A stretch of 64,000 bases of DNA. Source: DASXSB01 sp036506275 (GTDB taxonomy: Bacteria > Methylomirabilota > Methylomirabilia > Rokubacteriales > CSP1-6). Below are positions 1-7,609 of the stretch, piece by piece. Positions within the stretch are counted from its first letter, which is position 1; each line of letters starts with the position of its first letter. The translations under genes were made by a program, and so were the position numbers. The notes below the pieces were generated by a model. That model was not told where the DNA came from, searched no databases, and was given only the letters and a program-made list of their open reading frames with translations. The DNA lies in contig DASXSB010000039.1 of assembly GCA_036506275.1 (NCBI GenBank), forward strand, positions 76,670-140,669, read 5' to 3'.

Positions 1-1222
1 GTGCGCGGTCCTCGGGTGGGATGCCGGGCCCCGTATCACGCACGCTGAGGAGGCCGGTGTGGTCCTCGCGGGTGACGTTGAGCGTGACGAGACCGCCCGC
101 CGGCGTGTAGTTCACGGCGTTCTCGACGAGGTTCAGCGCGGCCCGCCGGAGGGCGGCGGCATGGCCGCGCACCTTGACGGGGTCGCCGACGTCGATGCGC
201 ACGGTGACTCCGCGGGCCGTGCCCAGTCGCACGCCGACGTCGACGACCTCGAGGGCGAGCTGGTCGAGGTCGATCGGGAGATGCGACGCGACGGTGTCGC
301 TCGAGCGCGCCACCATCAGAAGATCTTCCGCAAGCCGGATGAGATGGTTCACCTCGTCGAGGCTGGCCACGAGCACGGCGCGGTATTCCTCGGTGGAGCG
401 TGCGGCCCGGAGCGCCACTTCCAGCCCGCCCTTGAGGGCGGTGAGGGGAGTGCGGAGCTCATGGGCGGCGTCGGCGGAGAAGCGGCGCATCTCCACGAAG
501 GCCGCCTCCAGTCGCGCAAACATGTCGTTCAGAGTCTCCGCGAGCCGATCCAGCTCGTCCCCGGTGCCGCGCAGCGACAGTCGCCGACTGAGATCCTCCG
601 CCTCGATGCGGCGGGCGGTGATGGCGAGGGCGTCCATGGGCTTGAGCGCCTTGCGCGCCATCAGGCTGCCGCCGACCACGCCGAGGCCCAGGCCGAGAGG
701 CACGAGTACGAGCAGCGTCTCCGCGTACCGCAGGAGCGTCTGATGCGTGCGGGCGAGCGAGACTCCGACCTGGATGATTTCGGCGGCCTCGCCCTTGCGA
801 AGCACCGGCATCGTCACCACGCGCACGCGCTCCTGTCCGAGCGTCGTCGTCTCGAACGAGCGTTGGCCGCCGGCCGCCTTCCGGCGCGCGGTCGACGACA
901 TCCGGAGAGGGAGGCTCTCCAGACGCGGCGACCAGTACGTGCGCTCGCCCCGCGCGTCGACGATCTGCACGAACTGTTTGCCGAAGCCGGAGTCGAGGTT
1001 GACGCTGGCCGCCATGCCACGGGTGGCGTCGGGACCGGGAGCGGCGGCATCGCGGATCACCCTGGCGACCCCGAGGAGGGAGCGGTCGACGTCCTCGACG
1101 ATGGCGCGCGCGAGGAGCGAGTACGAGAGGCCGCTGACCACGACGAGGATCAGGAACAGCACCGTCGTGTACCAGAGCGTCAGGCGCGTCTTGATGGAGG
1201 TGGGCGCCAGGCGGTAGCTCAC
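1..1222 (-). CDS. Sensor histidine kinase, C-terminus cut by window edge
   Basis: Membrane sensor kinase of a two-component pair with the response regulator just upstream. From a GTG start the protein has a first membrane helix around residues 17-37, a periplasmic stretch, a second helix near residue 170 (LVLVPLGLGLGVVGG) and a HAMP-like segment. The H-box AHELRTPLTALKGG places the phospho-acceptor at about His254. An N-box (NLVENAVNYTP) and G1 box (VRDTGPGIP) follow, and the window ends before the G2 box, so only the last part of the ATPase domain is missing. The start overlaps the regulator stop by GTGA, which implies translational coupling. The ligand is not deducible; the layout matches heavy-metal or stress sensors such as CusS or BaeS, but this is only an analogy. 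Confidence 0.93.
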   Translation of the reverse strand, partial: MSYRLAPTSIKTRLTLWYTTVLFLILVVVSGLSYSLLARAIVEDVDRSLLGVARVIRDAAAPGPDATRGMAASVNLDSGFGKQFVQIVDARGERTYWSPRLESLPLRMSSTARRKAAGGQRSFETTTLGQERVRVVTMPVLRKGEAAEIIQVGVSLARTHQTLLRYAETLLVLVPLGLGLGVVGGSLMARKALKPMDALAITARRIEAEDLSRRLSLRGTGDELDRLAETLNDMFARLEAAFVEMRRFSADAAHELRTPLTALKGGLEVALRAARSTEEYRAVLVASLDEVNHLIRLAEDLLMVARSSDTVASHLPIDLDQLALEVVDVGVRLGTARGVTVRIDVGDPVKVRGHAAALRRAALNLVENAVNYTPAGGLVTLNVTREDHTGLLSVRDTGPGIPPEDRA

Positions 1223-1899
1223 GCGTCGTCCACCTTGAGGACGTAGCCGGCGCCGCGCACGGTGTGGAGCAGCCGGCGCTCGCCGGGTCCATCGACCTTT
1301 CGCCGCAGATACCCGACGTAGACGTCGATGATGTTGCTCTCGGTGTCGAAGTCGACGCCCCACACGTGCTCGGCGAGCATGGCCCGGGTGAGGATGCGGC
1401 CGACGTTGCGCAGGAAGTATTCGAGGAGCGCGTGCTCCCGCGTGGTGAGCGTGATGCGTCGCGGTCCCCGGTTGACGGCGCGGGTGGCGGGATCCAGGGT
1501 GAGGTCGGCGATGCGCAGGACCGGCGAGCGCTGTCCGCTCCCGCGGCGAAGCAGCGCGCGCACGCGGGCGAGAAACTCGTCGAAGGAGAACGGCTTGGTG
1601 AGGTAGTCGTCGGCGCCGAGATCGAGGCCCTTCACCTTGTCGGCGATGCTGTCGCGCGCCGTCAGCACGAGGGCGGGCGTGGGCACGGCGTGCGTGCGCG
1701 CCAGCTTCAGAAGGGCGAAGCCGTCGAGCCCGGGCAACATGAGGTCGAGCACGACGAGGTCGAAGGGGGGATCCTGGACGAGGAGATCACGGGCGAGCGT
1801 GCCCTCGTGGGCCACCTCCACCGTGTAGCCTTCTTCCTTCAATCCCTGCCGGATGAAGCTCGCGACTTTCCGCTCATCCTCGACCACGAGAATCCGCAT
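1219..1899 (-). CDS. OmpR/PhoB-family response regulator
   Basis: DNA-binding response regulator of 226 residues, the usual family length. The receiver begins MRILVVEDE with acidic pair Glu7/Asp8, phospho-acceptor Asp52 in LVVLDLMLPGLDG, and the conserved Lys in YLTKPF near residue 102. The C-terminal winged helix shows LTTREHALLEYFLRN and the ending NIIDVYVGYLRRKVD typical of OmpR-type effector domains. The chosen ATG at 1899 has a strong GGAGGAGG ribosome site about 8 bases upstream; an in-frame extension to 2010 lacks homology. It is transcribed together with the kinase downstream. It is divergent from the DUF1344 gene, and the 11-bp repeats at 2141-2244 between them are its likely binding sites. 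Confidence 0.95.
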   Translation of the reverse strand: MRILVVEDERKVASFIRQGLKEEGYTVEVAHEGTLARDLLVQDPPFDLVVLDLMLPGLDGFALLKLARTHAVPTPALVLTARDSIADKVKGLDLGADDYLTKPFSFDEFLARVRALLRRGSGQRSPVLRIADLTLDPATRAVNRGPRRITLTTREHALLEYFLRNVGRILTRAMLAEHVWGVDFDTESNIIDVYVGYLRRKVDGPGERRLLHTVRGAGYVLKVDDA

Positions 1900-2140
1900 C
1901 GCGCGCTCGCCTCCTCCGGGGGCGCTCGTGCCGATCGAGACGGTGGTGCCGCTCAGCATGCGCGCACGCGACGGGCCGGCCGGACCGCGCGCGGCCCGGC
2001 GTGACGGCACCCGCCCCCGGATTGGACGATCTCACTTCGGAGGCTCCTATACCAGGAGATGCCCTCCATCGCCTCTCCCCTCTCTCGATCCATGGCGGTC
2101 GTATCCGGACTCTCGTCGGAGAGGAGGCTACGGCCCGGAC

Positions 2141-2244
2141 ATGAGCAAGGGATGAGATCGCGATGAGAAGACTCTTAGGATCGAGGTCGCCCGCGCGCGC
2201 CCGCTCCTAAGAAGTTTCTCATCGTCGTCTCATGGTCGCTTCAT
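2141..2244. promoter_or_regulatory. Mirror-image operator made of 11-bp repeats
   Basis: Three ATGAG boxes start at 2141, 2152 and 2163, exactly 11 bp apart. After a GC-rich centre (2184-2201) three CAT-ended boxes on the opposite strand lie at 2220, 2231 and 2242, again 11 bp apart. The arms 2151-2183 and 2202-2234 are inverted copies matching at about 25 of 33 positions. OmpR-family regulators are known to bind direct repeats with 11-bp spacing as head-to-tail dimers, so these are probably sites for the regulator encoded at 1219-1899. The element lies in the 426-bp gap between that gene and the DUF1344 gene; I see no gene in the rest of the gap. The repeats are directly visible; the regulator assignment is inferred. 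Confidence 0.7.
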
Positions 2245-2325
2245 GTGGCCGGCCTACGCTCCAGCGAGAGAGGACGGCACCACTGGCAAGCTCGGCTGAC
2301 GCCGAGCAGAACACGGGAGGAATCG

Positions 2326-2610
2326 ATGAGGCATTACGGCATGCAGTTCGTGGTGGCAGCGGGTCTGGTGTTGATGACGGGCACGGTGTGGGCGGACGGT
2401 CCCAGCGCTGCGTATTCCGGCGAGCTCGAGGGTACGGTCCGCGACGTCAACCGGGCTCAGCAGGTGATCATCCTCGATGACGGCACCGAGCTGTCGGTGG
2501 CCTCGCCCGCGCAGCTCGACAACGTCGAGCCGGGCCGCGACGTCCACGTCGGCTTCGTGGAGGACTACGGCCGCAAGACCATCGAGTGGATCGATGTCAT
2601 CGGGCAATAG
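2326..2610 (+). CDS. Small exported DUF1344-family protein
   Basis: Secreted protein of 94 residues: a signal peptide (hydrophobic VVAAGLVLMTGTVWA, cleavage after about residue 23), then a compact beta-rich domain with EGTVRDVNRAQQVIILDDG. This spacing is typical of the DUF1344 family, whose function is unknown. The ATG at 2326 follows a GGGAGG ribosome site. It is the first gene after the mirror-image operator, so it is probably controlled by the adjacent two-component system. The AraC-type gene begins on the very next codon after its stop. Family assignment rests on the VNRxxQxIxLDDG pattern and length. Confidence 0.75.
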   Translation: MRHYGMQFVVAAGLVLMTGTVWADGPSAAYSGELEGTVRDVNRAQQVIILDDGTELSVASPAQLDNVEPGRDVHVGFVEDYGRKTIEWIDVIGQ

Positions 2611-3078
2611 GTGATGGAGATGGGAAACCTCTCATCGTCCGCGGATCAGTCGACCGTGAACCAAGACGTTCGCCTCTCGTTGTCGCCGGCAGCAACGGGG
2701 GGCCTTCCGGGGGCGCGGCTGCGCCGCGTCACCGAGTACATCGAGGAGCACGTAGCGCGTGCGCTGCCCGTCCGGGAGCTGGGGGCGGTGGCGCACATGA
2801 GCCGGTATCACTTCTCTCGCCTCTTCAAGCGGAGCACCGGACTGTCCCCGCACCGTTTCGTGGTACAGCGGCGTGTCGACCGCGCGTGTGCCCTCCTCGC
2901 GGCGGGCGAGCTGCCCGTGGCGGCGGTGGCGCGTACGGTCGGATTTCGGACCGCCACCCATTTCGCAACGGTGTTTCGTCGAGTGACGGGGAGCCCGCCC
3001 ACCGTCTACCGCACGGCCATGGCCGAGCGATATCGTCGCGCGCGCGACTCCGCGCCGACGTCCAATGTCGCTTCGTGA
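2611..3078 (+). CDS. AraC-family transcriptional regulator, DNA-binding domain only
   Basis: A 155-residue protein made almost entirely of the AraC/XylS DNA-binding domain, with two helix-turn-helix units: LPVRELGAVAHMSRYHFSRLFKR (about 52-74) and LPVAAVARTVGFRTATHFATVFRR (about 99-122), then the TGSPPTVYR signature. No sugar-binding or sensory N-terminal domain is present, as in the short MarA/SoxS-like members, so its level rather than a ligand may set activity. It starts directly after the DUF1344 stop (GTG at 2611, or ATG at 2614 or 2620; the exact start is unclear), so the two are co-transcribed. The next reading frame overlaps its 3' end. Confidence 0.88.
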   Translation: MMEMGNLSSSADQSTVNQDVRLSLSPAATGGLPGARLRRVTEYIEEHVARALPVRELGAVAHMSRYHFSRLFKRSTGLSPHRFVVQRRVDRACALLAAGELPVAAVARTVGFRTATHFATVFRRVTGSPPTVYRTAMAERYRRARDSAPTSNVAS

Positions 3079-3388
3079 CCGCGGTGGGCGCGGTGTCCTT
3101 TCGTCGATAGCAGCTTCGAGTAAACGGCGACGCTGGTGGCCGGCCCTGCTGGCCGCCGGCGTCCTCGCCGTCGTGTCGTACGCGCTCTGGCCCGTGTCCG
3201 GCATCGGCCGCTCGAGGCCGCCCACGCCGTCGGCGGCCACGGAGCGACCGGTGGCGGTGGTGGTGGCGCCCGCCCGCGCTCTGACGCCGTCGCTTCCGCG
3301 CCGCCTTTGCGTTCGTGCTGAAAGTAACCGGGGGCACCCCAGACGTGATGCTCGCGTCCGTCAGACGACGTGGAGGTCGGGGCGATGA
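3065..3388 (+). pseudogene. Truncated RND/HlyD-type efflux adaptor (remnant)
   Basis: The frame opens inside the 3' end of the AraC gene. It gives a basic N-terminus, a single membrane anchor (WWPALLAAGVLAVVSYALWP, about residues 24-43), a Pro-rich linker and ERPVAVVVAPAR. That arrangement is how MdtA/AcrA-like periplasmic adaptors begin just before their barrel-sandwich domain. After about position 3297 the translation becomes a random Arg-rich tail and stops at 3388, so the remaining 300 or so residues are gone. I read it as the 5' stump of an efflux adaptor left by a deletion. A small genuine membrane protein is the alternative. No inner-membrane RND pump or outer-membrane factor follows. 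Confidence 0.4.
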
Positions 3389-3821
3389 GAAAGCTCTGGA
3401 TCGGGTTCATCGCCGCCGTGATGTTTCTGGGCGGCCTGTCGGCGGGCCCGGCGCTTGCGCAGCCGCCGCATGGACGTTTCGAGGGACACGAGGTGGAGCA
3501 CTGGCGGCGCGGTGACATCGCGCGCTTCCACGAACGCGACATGGAGCGGTGGCGGGGAGGCCGCTGGTTTCACGGCGAGCACGTGGGACGACTGGGTTGG
3601 TGGTGGATCGTCGACGGCACCTGGTACTTCTATCCCGCTCCCGTCTATCCCTATCCCGATCCTTACAGCCCGCCTGCCGTCGCTCAGGCGCCGCCCCCCG
3701 TAGTCTGCCCCCCGCGCCCCAGTACTGGTATTACTGCGGGAGCCAGCAGGAGTACTACCCGTACATCACGAGCTGTCCGGAACCGTGGCAACCCGTTCCC
3801 GCCACGCCGACCGGCCGTTAG
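3385..3821 (+). CDS. Secreted Tyr/Pro-rich protein, frameshifted
   Basis: Exported protein of unknown function. The first frame has a clear signal peptide (LWIGFIAAVMFLGGLSAGPALA) and a His/Trp/Arg-rich region, then GTWYFYPAPVYPYPDPYSPP. Near 3690-3715, in C-rich sequence, that frame runs into a nonsense tail ending at 3852. The next frame supplies a typical family ending instead (YWYYCGSQQEYYPYITSC and PEPWQPVPATP) and stops at 3821. The two halves together make one protein of about 145 residues, as in small YXWV-type exported proteins of Proteobacteria. A one-base indel in a poly-C run is therefore present, either real or a sequencing error. Its start overlaps the adaptor remnant. Confidence 0.72.
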
Positions 3822-3848
3822 GCGAGTGACCCGGCGTGACCGCCATGA

Positions 3849-5198
3849 TTGAAGAGCCGCCATTGCCGGCCCAAGATGATCAGCGCCGTGACGCCGCCGA
3901 GTACGCCCGAGGCCCGGGAGGGAAAGGGACCGCCGCCGTCCCGTAACCCGTTCCGTCGCTATCTCGCCATCCTCGGCCCCGGCCTCGTGACAGGGGCCGC
4001 CGATGACGACCCGAGCGGGATCACGACCTACTCGGTGGCGGGCGCGTCCCTCGGCTACGCGATGTTGTGGACGGCCGGGTTCACGTTCCCGCTGATGGCC
4101 GCTGTCCAGCTCGTGTGCGCGCGCATCGGTCTGGTGTCCGGCCGCGGCCTCTCCGGCGCCCTTCGCGACCACTACCCCCGCGGTGTGCTCTACGCCGCGT
4201 GTGTGCTGTTGCTCGTCGCCAACGTCTTCAACATCGGCGCCGACCTTTCCGGCATGGCGGACGCCGTGGCGATGTTGACGGGACGGTCATCACCGTTCGT
4301 CGTCCTGCTCTTCGGCGTCGGCATCATCGTGGTCACCGTCTACTCGAAGTACCGCACCTTCGCGCGCTACCTCCGGTGGCTGACGGCGGTGTTGCTTGCC
4401 TACATCGCCGCCGCCATGCTCGCCCGGCCCCACTGGGGCGACGTGCTGTGGGCGACATTTCTCCCGTCGTTGCGGTTCGACCGCGACTGGATGATGACGT
4501 TCGTCGGGATTCTGGGGACGACGATCTCTCCGTACCTGTTCTTCTGGCAGGCCTCCCACGAAGTGGAGGAAGAGAAGGCCAAGGGCCGAACGACCCTCGC
4601 AGAGCGCGAGGGCGCCACGCCCCAGGAGCTCGACGACGCCCGGCTCGACGTCGTGAGCGGCATGTTGTTCTCGAACGTCGTCATGTACTTCATCATCCTC
4701 ACCACCGCCGTCACGCTCCACCGGGTCGGGCACACGAACATCGCGAGCAGCCGGGAGGCGGCGGAAGCGCTGCGACCGCTCGCGGGCGAAGCGGCGGCGG
4801 TGCTGTTCGCCCTCGGGATCATCGGGACCGGTCTTCTCGCGATCCCGATCCTGGCGGGATCGGCATCGTACGCGGTGGCGGAGCTGTTCAAGTGGCGGAC
4901 GGGCCTCGACTTGCGGCCATGGGCGGGCCGCCGCTTCTATCTCGTGTTCAGCCTCGCGATCACGGTCGGCATCGTCATGGACCTCTTCGGAATGGAGCCG
5001 GTCCGGATGCTGTTCCTCTCCGCCGTCCTCAACGGCCTCCTGGCGCCCCCGTTGATGGCGCTCGTCATGCTCGTCGGCAACAATCGCAAGGTCATGGGCA
5101 AGCACGCGAACGGTTTCTGGCTCAACCTGCTCGGGTGGGGCGCCACTGCCGTCATGACGTGCGCGGGGGTCGCGCTCCTGCTCACCGGGCTACGCTGA
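3849..5198 (+). CDS. NRAMP-family divalent metal transporter with atypical metal-site motifs
   Basis: Integral membrane protein of up to 449 residues with about eleven helices in the LeuT-like NRAMP fold. The helix-1 motif reads DDDPSGITTYS, where classical Mn/Fe NRAMPs have DPGN. In helix 6 the segment GTTISPYLFFWQASHEVEEE lacks the classical MPHN methionine that selects transition metals. It therefore belongs to the NRAMP-like branch whose substrate is not settled; Mg or another cation is possible. A charged loop (EEEKAKGRTTLAERE) follows helix 6. The start is uncertain: TTG at 3849 or ATG at 3876; homology begins near FRRYLAILGPG. It lies alone, convergent with the lipoprotein gene. Confidence 0.88.
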   Translation: MKSRHCRPKMISAVTPPSTPEAREGKGPPPSRNPFRRYLAILGPGLVTGAADDDPSGITTYSVAGASLGYAMLWTAGFTFPLMAAVQLVCARIGLVSGRGLSGALRDHYPRGVLYAACVLLLVANVFNIGADLSGMADAVAMLTGRSSPFVVLLFGVGIIVVTVYSKYRTFARYLRWLTAVLLAYIAAAMLARPHWGDVLWATFLPSLRFDRDWMMTFVGILGTTISPYLFFWQASHEVEEEKAKGRTTLAEREGATPQELDDARLDVVSGMLFSNVVMYFIILTTAVTLHRVGHTNIASSREAAEALRPLAGEAAAVLFALGIIGTGLLAIPILAGSASYAVAELFKWRTGLDLRPWAGRRFYLVFSLAITVGIVMDLFGMEPVRMLFLSAVLNGLLAPPLMALVMLVGNNRKVMGKHANGFWLNLLGWGATAVMTCAGVALLLTGLR

Positions 5199-5208
5199 GC
5201 CGCGCGCC

Positions 5209-5364
5209 TCACTCCCCGCCGTCGGACCGGTCGGTGCGCCCGTAGCCCCCGCGCGCGTCCTCGGAGGATGGAAAGCGCATCTGCGCGCAGCCGGACAGAA
5301 CACCTGCGACCAGCAGCCATCCGATCACCGCTCCCGTGAATCGTCGCGTCGTCAGCCTGCTCAT
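5209..5364 (-). CDS. Small lipoprotein (51 residues)
   Basis: Tiny exported protein: a basic N-terminus, hydrophobic helix GAVIGWLLVAGVL and a lipobox LSGC with Cys26 as the lipidation site, leaving a 25-residue polar tail (QMRFPSSEDARGGYGRTDR). The ATG at 5364 has an AAGGAGAG ribosome site about 8 bases upstream. The function is unknown; such short lipoproteins resemble entericidin-like or other small envelope proteins in architecture only. It converges with the NRAMP gene. Confidence 0.7.
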   Translation of the reverse strand: MSRLTTRRFTGAVIGWLLVAGVLSGCAQMRFPSSEDARGGYGRTDRSDGGE

Positions 5365-5493
5365 CTCGGTCTCTCCTTTCGGGGTCCGGCCTCGCTGACC
5401 GGTCATCTGTTGACGTCGACGGTGAGTCGCGCCTGTCGGCGCCGAGGTTCACGCGGGGTTTTCATGCCGGAGCGGGAGGAAGGCTCCCGTATC

Positions 5494-5754
5494 ATGGCGA
5501 CGAGTCCAGTAGAGAACGCTGACAACATTTTTGGTGGGGAGGTGGCTTTCTTGACCCGTCCCACGCACGACGACGTTGCACGGCGAGCCTATGATCTCTA
5601 CTGCTCGCGCGGTGCGACCGACGGCCATGACATCGCCGACTGGCTGGAGGCTGAGCGACAGTTGGCGACCGACGACTCGCGCCCGGCCCGCGCTCGCTCC
5701 GCCGTCACGACGCCCCGCGCGCGTCAGAAAGAGCGCGCCACCGCGTCGAGATAG
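5494..5754 (+). CDS. DUF2934-family small protein
   Basis: An 86-residue soluble protein. Its core THDDVARRAYDLYCSRG followed by GHDIADWLEAERQL is the DUF2934 signature, a short helical domain common in soil bacteria and often found in stress-related loci; the biochemical role is unknown. The tail is basic and low complexity. ATG at 5494 is preceded by GGGAGGAAGG; an alternative ATG at 5464 or a TTG just ahead of the domain cannot be excluded. It stands alone between a divergent lipoprotein gene and the convergent microprotein gene. Confidence 0.72.
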   Translation: MATSPVENADNIFGGEVAFLTRPTHDDVARRAYDLYCSRGATDGHDIADWLEAERQLATDDSRPARARSAVTTPRARQKERATASR

Positions 5755-5800
5755 CTCTTCGCGCTCGACGCCGGTGGACACCGGCTGAGCGATCAGGTTG

Positions 5801-5839
5801 AAAAACGGCGCCCCGGCTGGGGGACACGCCGGGGCGCCG
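5801..5839 (-). terminator. Rho-independent terminator of the 38-residue gene
   Basis: Perfect 12-bp stem (5806-5817 against 5828-5839, CGGCGCCCCGGC) with a 10-base loop. Read on the minus strand it is followed at once by five T residues (5805-5801). It lies 19 bases past the stop codon of the microprotein gene at 5858-5974 and points in the right direction to end that transcript. Confidence 0.8.
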
Positions 5840-5857
5840 ATCTGCGGATCGAGACAT

Positions 5858-5974
5858 CTACTTCTTCGGGGGCTGCTGGGGCTGGCCCGGCTTGCTCTGC
5901 CCGCCTCCCGGCTGCCACGGCTTCGGCTGACCCTGACCCGGCTGACCCGGCTGACCCGGCTTGTTGTCTGGCAT
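5858..5974 (-). CDS. Gly/Pro/Gln-rich 38-residue microprotein
   Basis: A very small gene that begins MPDNKPGQPGQPGQ, continues with KPWQPGGGQSKPGQPQQ and ends PPKK. It has no hydrophobic segment, so a disordered soluble peptide is expected; the PGQ unit recurs in near tandem. It has an unusually strong ribosome site (GGGAGGAGGTGA, ending 7 bases before the ATG) and is followed by its own intrinsic terminator, which together argue that it is expressed. I do not recognise a family; Gly/Pro/Gln-rich short proteins of this type are seen in soil bacteria without assigned role. Confidence 0.68.
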   Translation of the reverse strand: MPDNKPGQPGQPGQGQPKPWQPGGGQSKPGQPQQPPKK

Positions 5975-6261
5975 GCGCGTCACCTCCTCCCGGGGTGTCT
6001 AGCGTCCATTCCAGCGTACGAACTGCACCGCGTTTCTCCCTAACTTTGCGGCGCGGGACGTCGCCGACACGCGATGGCCGCCATTGCCGCGGCGCTATCC
6101 GGTGCCTCCGGGGTCGTGACGAGGCTGGCCGCCGGGTCCTGTCGTTCGCCCCAAGCGCGCATCGGGGAAGCGAATTTCCGCGGCGCCGGGAACGGTGTCA
6201 GCGCCGTGCCGAGCGGTGGCACCAGGGGCGGCAAGGGGATTGCTCGGCGCCCACGGAGCGC

Positions 6262-7557
6262 TCAGTCGCGCTTTCGCTCCGTGCGCGACGCCGCTTCGCA
6301 GGCAACGGCGCGCGCGTCGAAAAACGTTCGCTCGCGGGGATTGTCGGCGAGGGCGAACGCTTCGCGGTAGGCGGAGGCGGCCTCCCGCCAGCGGCCGAGA
6401 CGGCGGAGGAAATCGGCGTACGCGGCGGGGAGCAGATGATAGCCGCGCAGCGGCCGCGCGTCGATCGCGTCCAGCGCGGCGAGCCCCGCGTGAGGGCCGT
6501 CCGCCATGCCGATGGCAACGGCGCGGTTCAGCGCCACCACGGGCGACGGCGATGCCTCGACGAGGGCGTCGTAGAGCGCCACGATCCCCGGCCAGTCCGT
6601 GGCCTCCCACGACTCCGCGCGCGCGTGACAGGCGGCGATGGCCGCCTGGAGCTGATACGCCCCCACGCGCTCGAGCGCGCGCGCGCGTTCGAGACACTCG
6701 AGTCCGTGGGCGATCAGCGCGCGATCCCAGCGGCTCCGATCCTGATCGGCGAGGAGGACGATGTTGCCCTCCGCGTCCACGCGCGCCGACGTCCGCGACG
6801 CCTGCAGCTCCATGAGCGCGAGAAGCCCCAGCACTTCCGCCTGCTCGGGCATCAGCTCGGCCAGCATGTGTCCGAGCCGGATCGCTTCCTGGCAGAGATC
6901 CTGGCGCACGAGCGCGTCACCGCTGTGGGCGGCGTAGCCCTCGTTGAACACGAGGTAGACGACCGCCAGCACGGCGGGGAGACGCTCGGCGAGCTCGGCC
7001 GCCTCGGGCACCTCGTAGGGCAGGTGGCGGTCGCGGATGGTGCGCTTGGCGCGCACGAGACGCTGGGCGATGGTCGGCTCCGGCACGAGAAACGCGCGCG
7101 CGATCTCCGGCGTGGAGAGACCGCCTACCAGCCGGAGCGTGAGGGCGACGCGGCTCTCCGCCGGCAACGCCGGGTGGCAGCACGTGAAGATCAGGCGAAG
7201 CCGGTCGTCCGGGATCGGCTCCCGCTCGCTGATGCCTGCACCTTCGTCCATCGTATCGAGCTCGAGGTGATAAGCGAGGGCGCCGGAATGCGTTTCCGCC
7301 CGGCGCGCGTGCCGCAAGCGATCGAGCGCGCGCCGTCGCGCCGTCGTCAGGAGCCAGGCGCCCGGACGCTGGGGGGCGCCATCGGCAGGCCAGTGGTCGA
7401 GCGCCTGCGCGAAGGCATCCTGGACGACTTCTTCGGCGGCATCGATGTCGTGGACGATCCGCAGCACGGAAGCGACCACGCGCGCGTATTCCAGGCGGAA
7501 CGCCTCCGAGAGGCGCGCGCGCACGTCCGCGTCCTCCCGCGGCCGGTTCGCTCCCAC
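6262..7557 (-). CDS. ECF42-type RNA polymerase sigma factor with TPR-like C-terminus
   Basis: Sigma-70 family factor of 431 residues. Region 2 (about 12-80) includes DIDAAEEVVQDAFAQALDHW; region 4 (about 120-180) includes LRLVGGLSTPEIARAFLVPEPTIAQRLVRAKRTIR. It carries the long helical C-terminal extension of about 230 residues (motif VYLVFNEGYAA) that defines the ECF42 group. That group has no anti-sigma factor and is genetically linked to YCII/DGPF proteins, as here. The start is GTG at 7557, which lies inside an inverted repeat and has no good ribosome site, so translation may depend on the upstream gene. The extension probably senses or regulates in place of an anti-sigma factor, as reported for the group. 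Confidence 0.9.
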   Translation of the reverse strand: MGANRPREDADVRARLSEAFRLEYARVVASVLRIVHDIDAAEEVVQDAFAQALDHWPADGAPQRPGAWLLTTARRRALDRLRHARRAETHSGALAYHLELDTMDEGAGISEREPIPDDRLRLIFTCCHPALPAESRVALTLRLVGGLSTPEIARAFLVPEPTIAQRLVRAKRTIRDRHLPYEVPEAAELAERLPAVLAVVYLVFNEGYAAHSGDALVRQDLCQEAIRLGHMLAELMPEQAEVLGLLALMELQASRTSARVDAEGNIVLLADQDRSRWDRALIAHGLECLERARALERVGAYQLQAAIAACHARAESWEATDWPGIVALYDALVEASPSPVVALNRAVAIGMADGPHAGLAALDAIDARPLRGYHLLPAAYADFLRRLGRWREAASAYREAFALADNPRERTFFDARAVACEAASRTERKRD

Positions 7558-7585
7558 GGGAAAGATGTTATCGCCCGTGGGAGCG
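7549..7585. repeat. Perfect 12-bp inverted repeat over the sigma-factor start codon
   Basis: Arms CGCTCCCACGGG (7549-7560) and CCCGTGGGAGCG (7574-7585) are exact complements with a 13-base A/T-containing spacer. It sits between the YCII stop and the sigma-factor gene, and the minus-strand GTG start (7557-7555) falls within one arm. In RNA it would form a stable hairpin that buries the start codon, or act as an attenuator. A DNA-level operator is the alternative. Confidence 0.65.
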
Positions 7586-7609
7586 CCGCGCTCGTCACGC
7601 CGGGAGGCG

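Noticed and set aside
5798..6043. Plus-strand 81-codon frame rich in Leu/Arg
   Set aside because: It lies opposite the microprotein and its terminator; the minus strand has the ribosome site, stop and hairpin in proper order.
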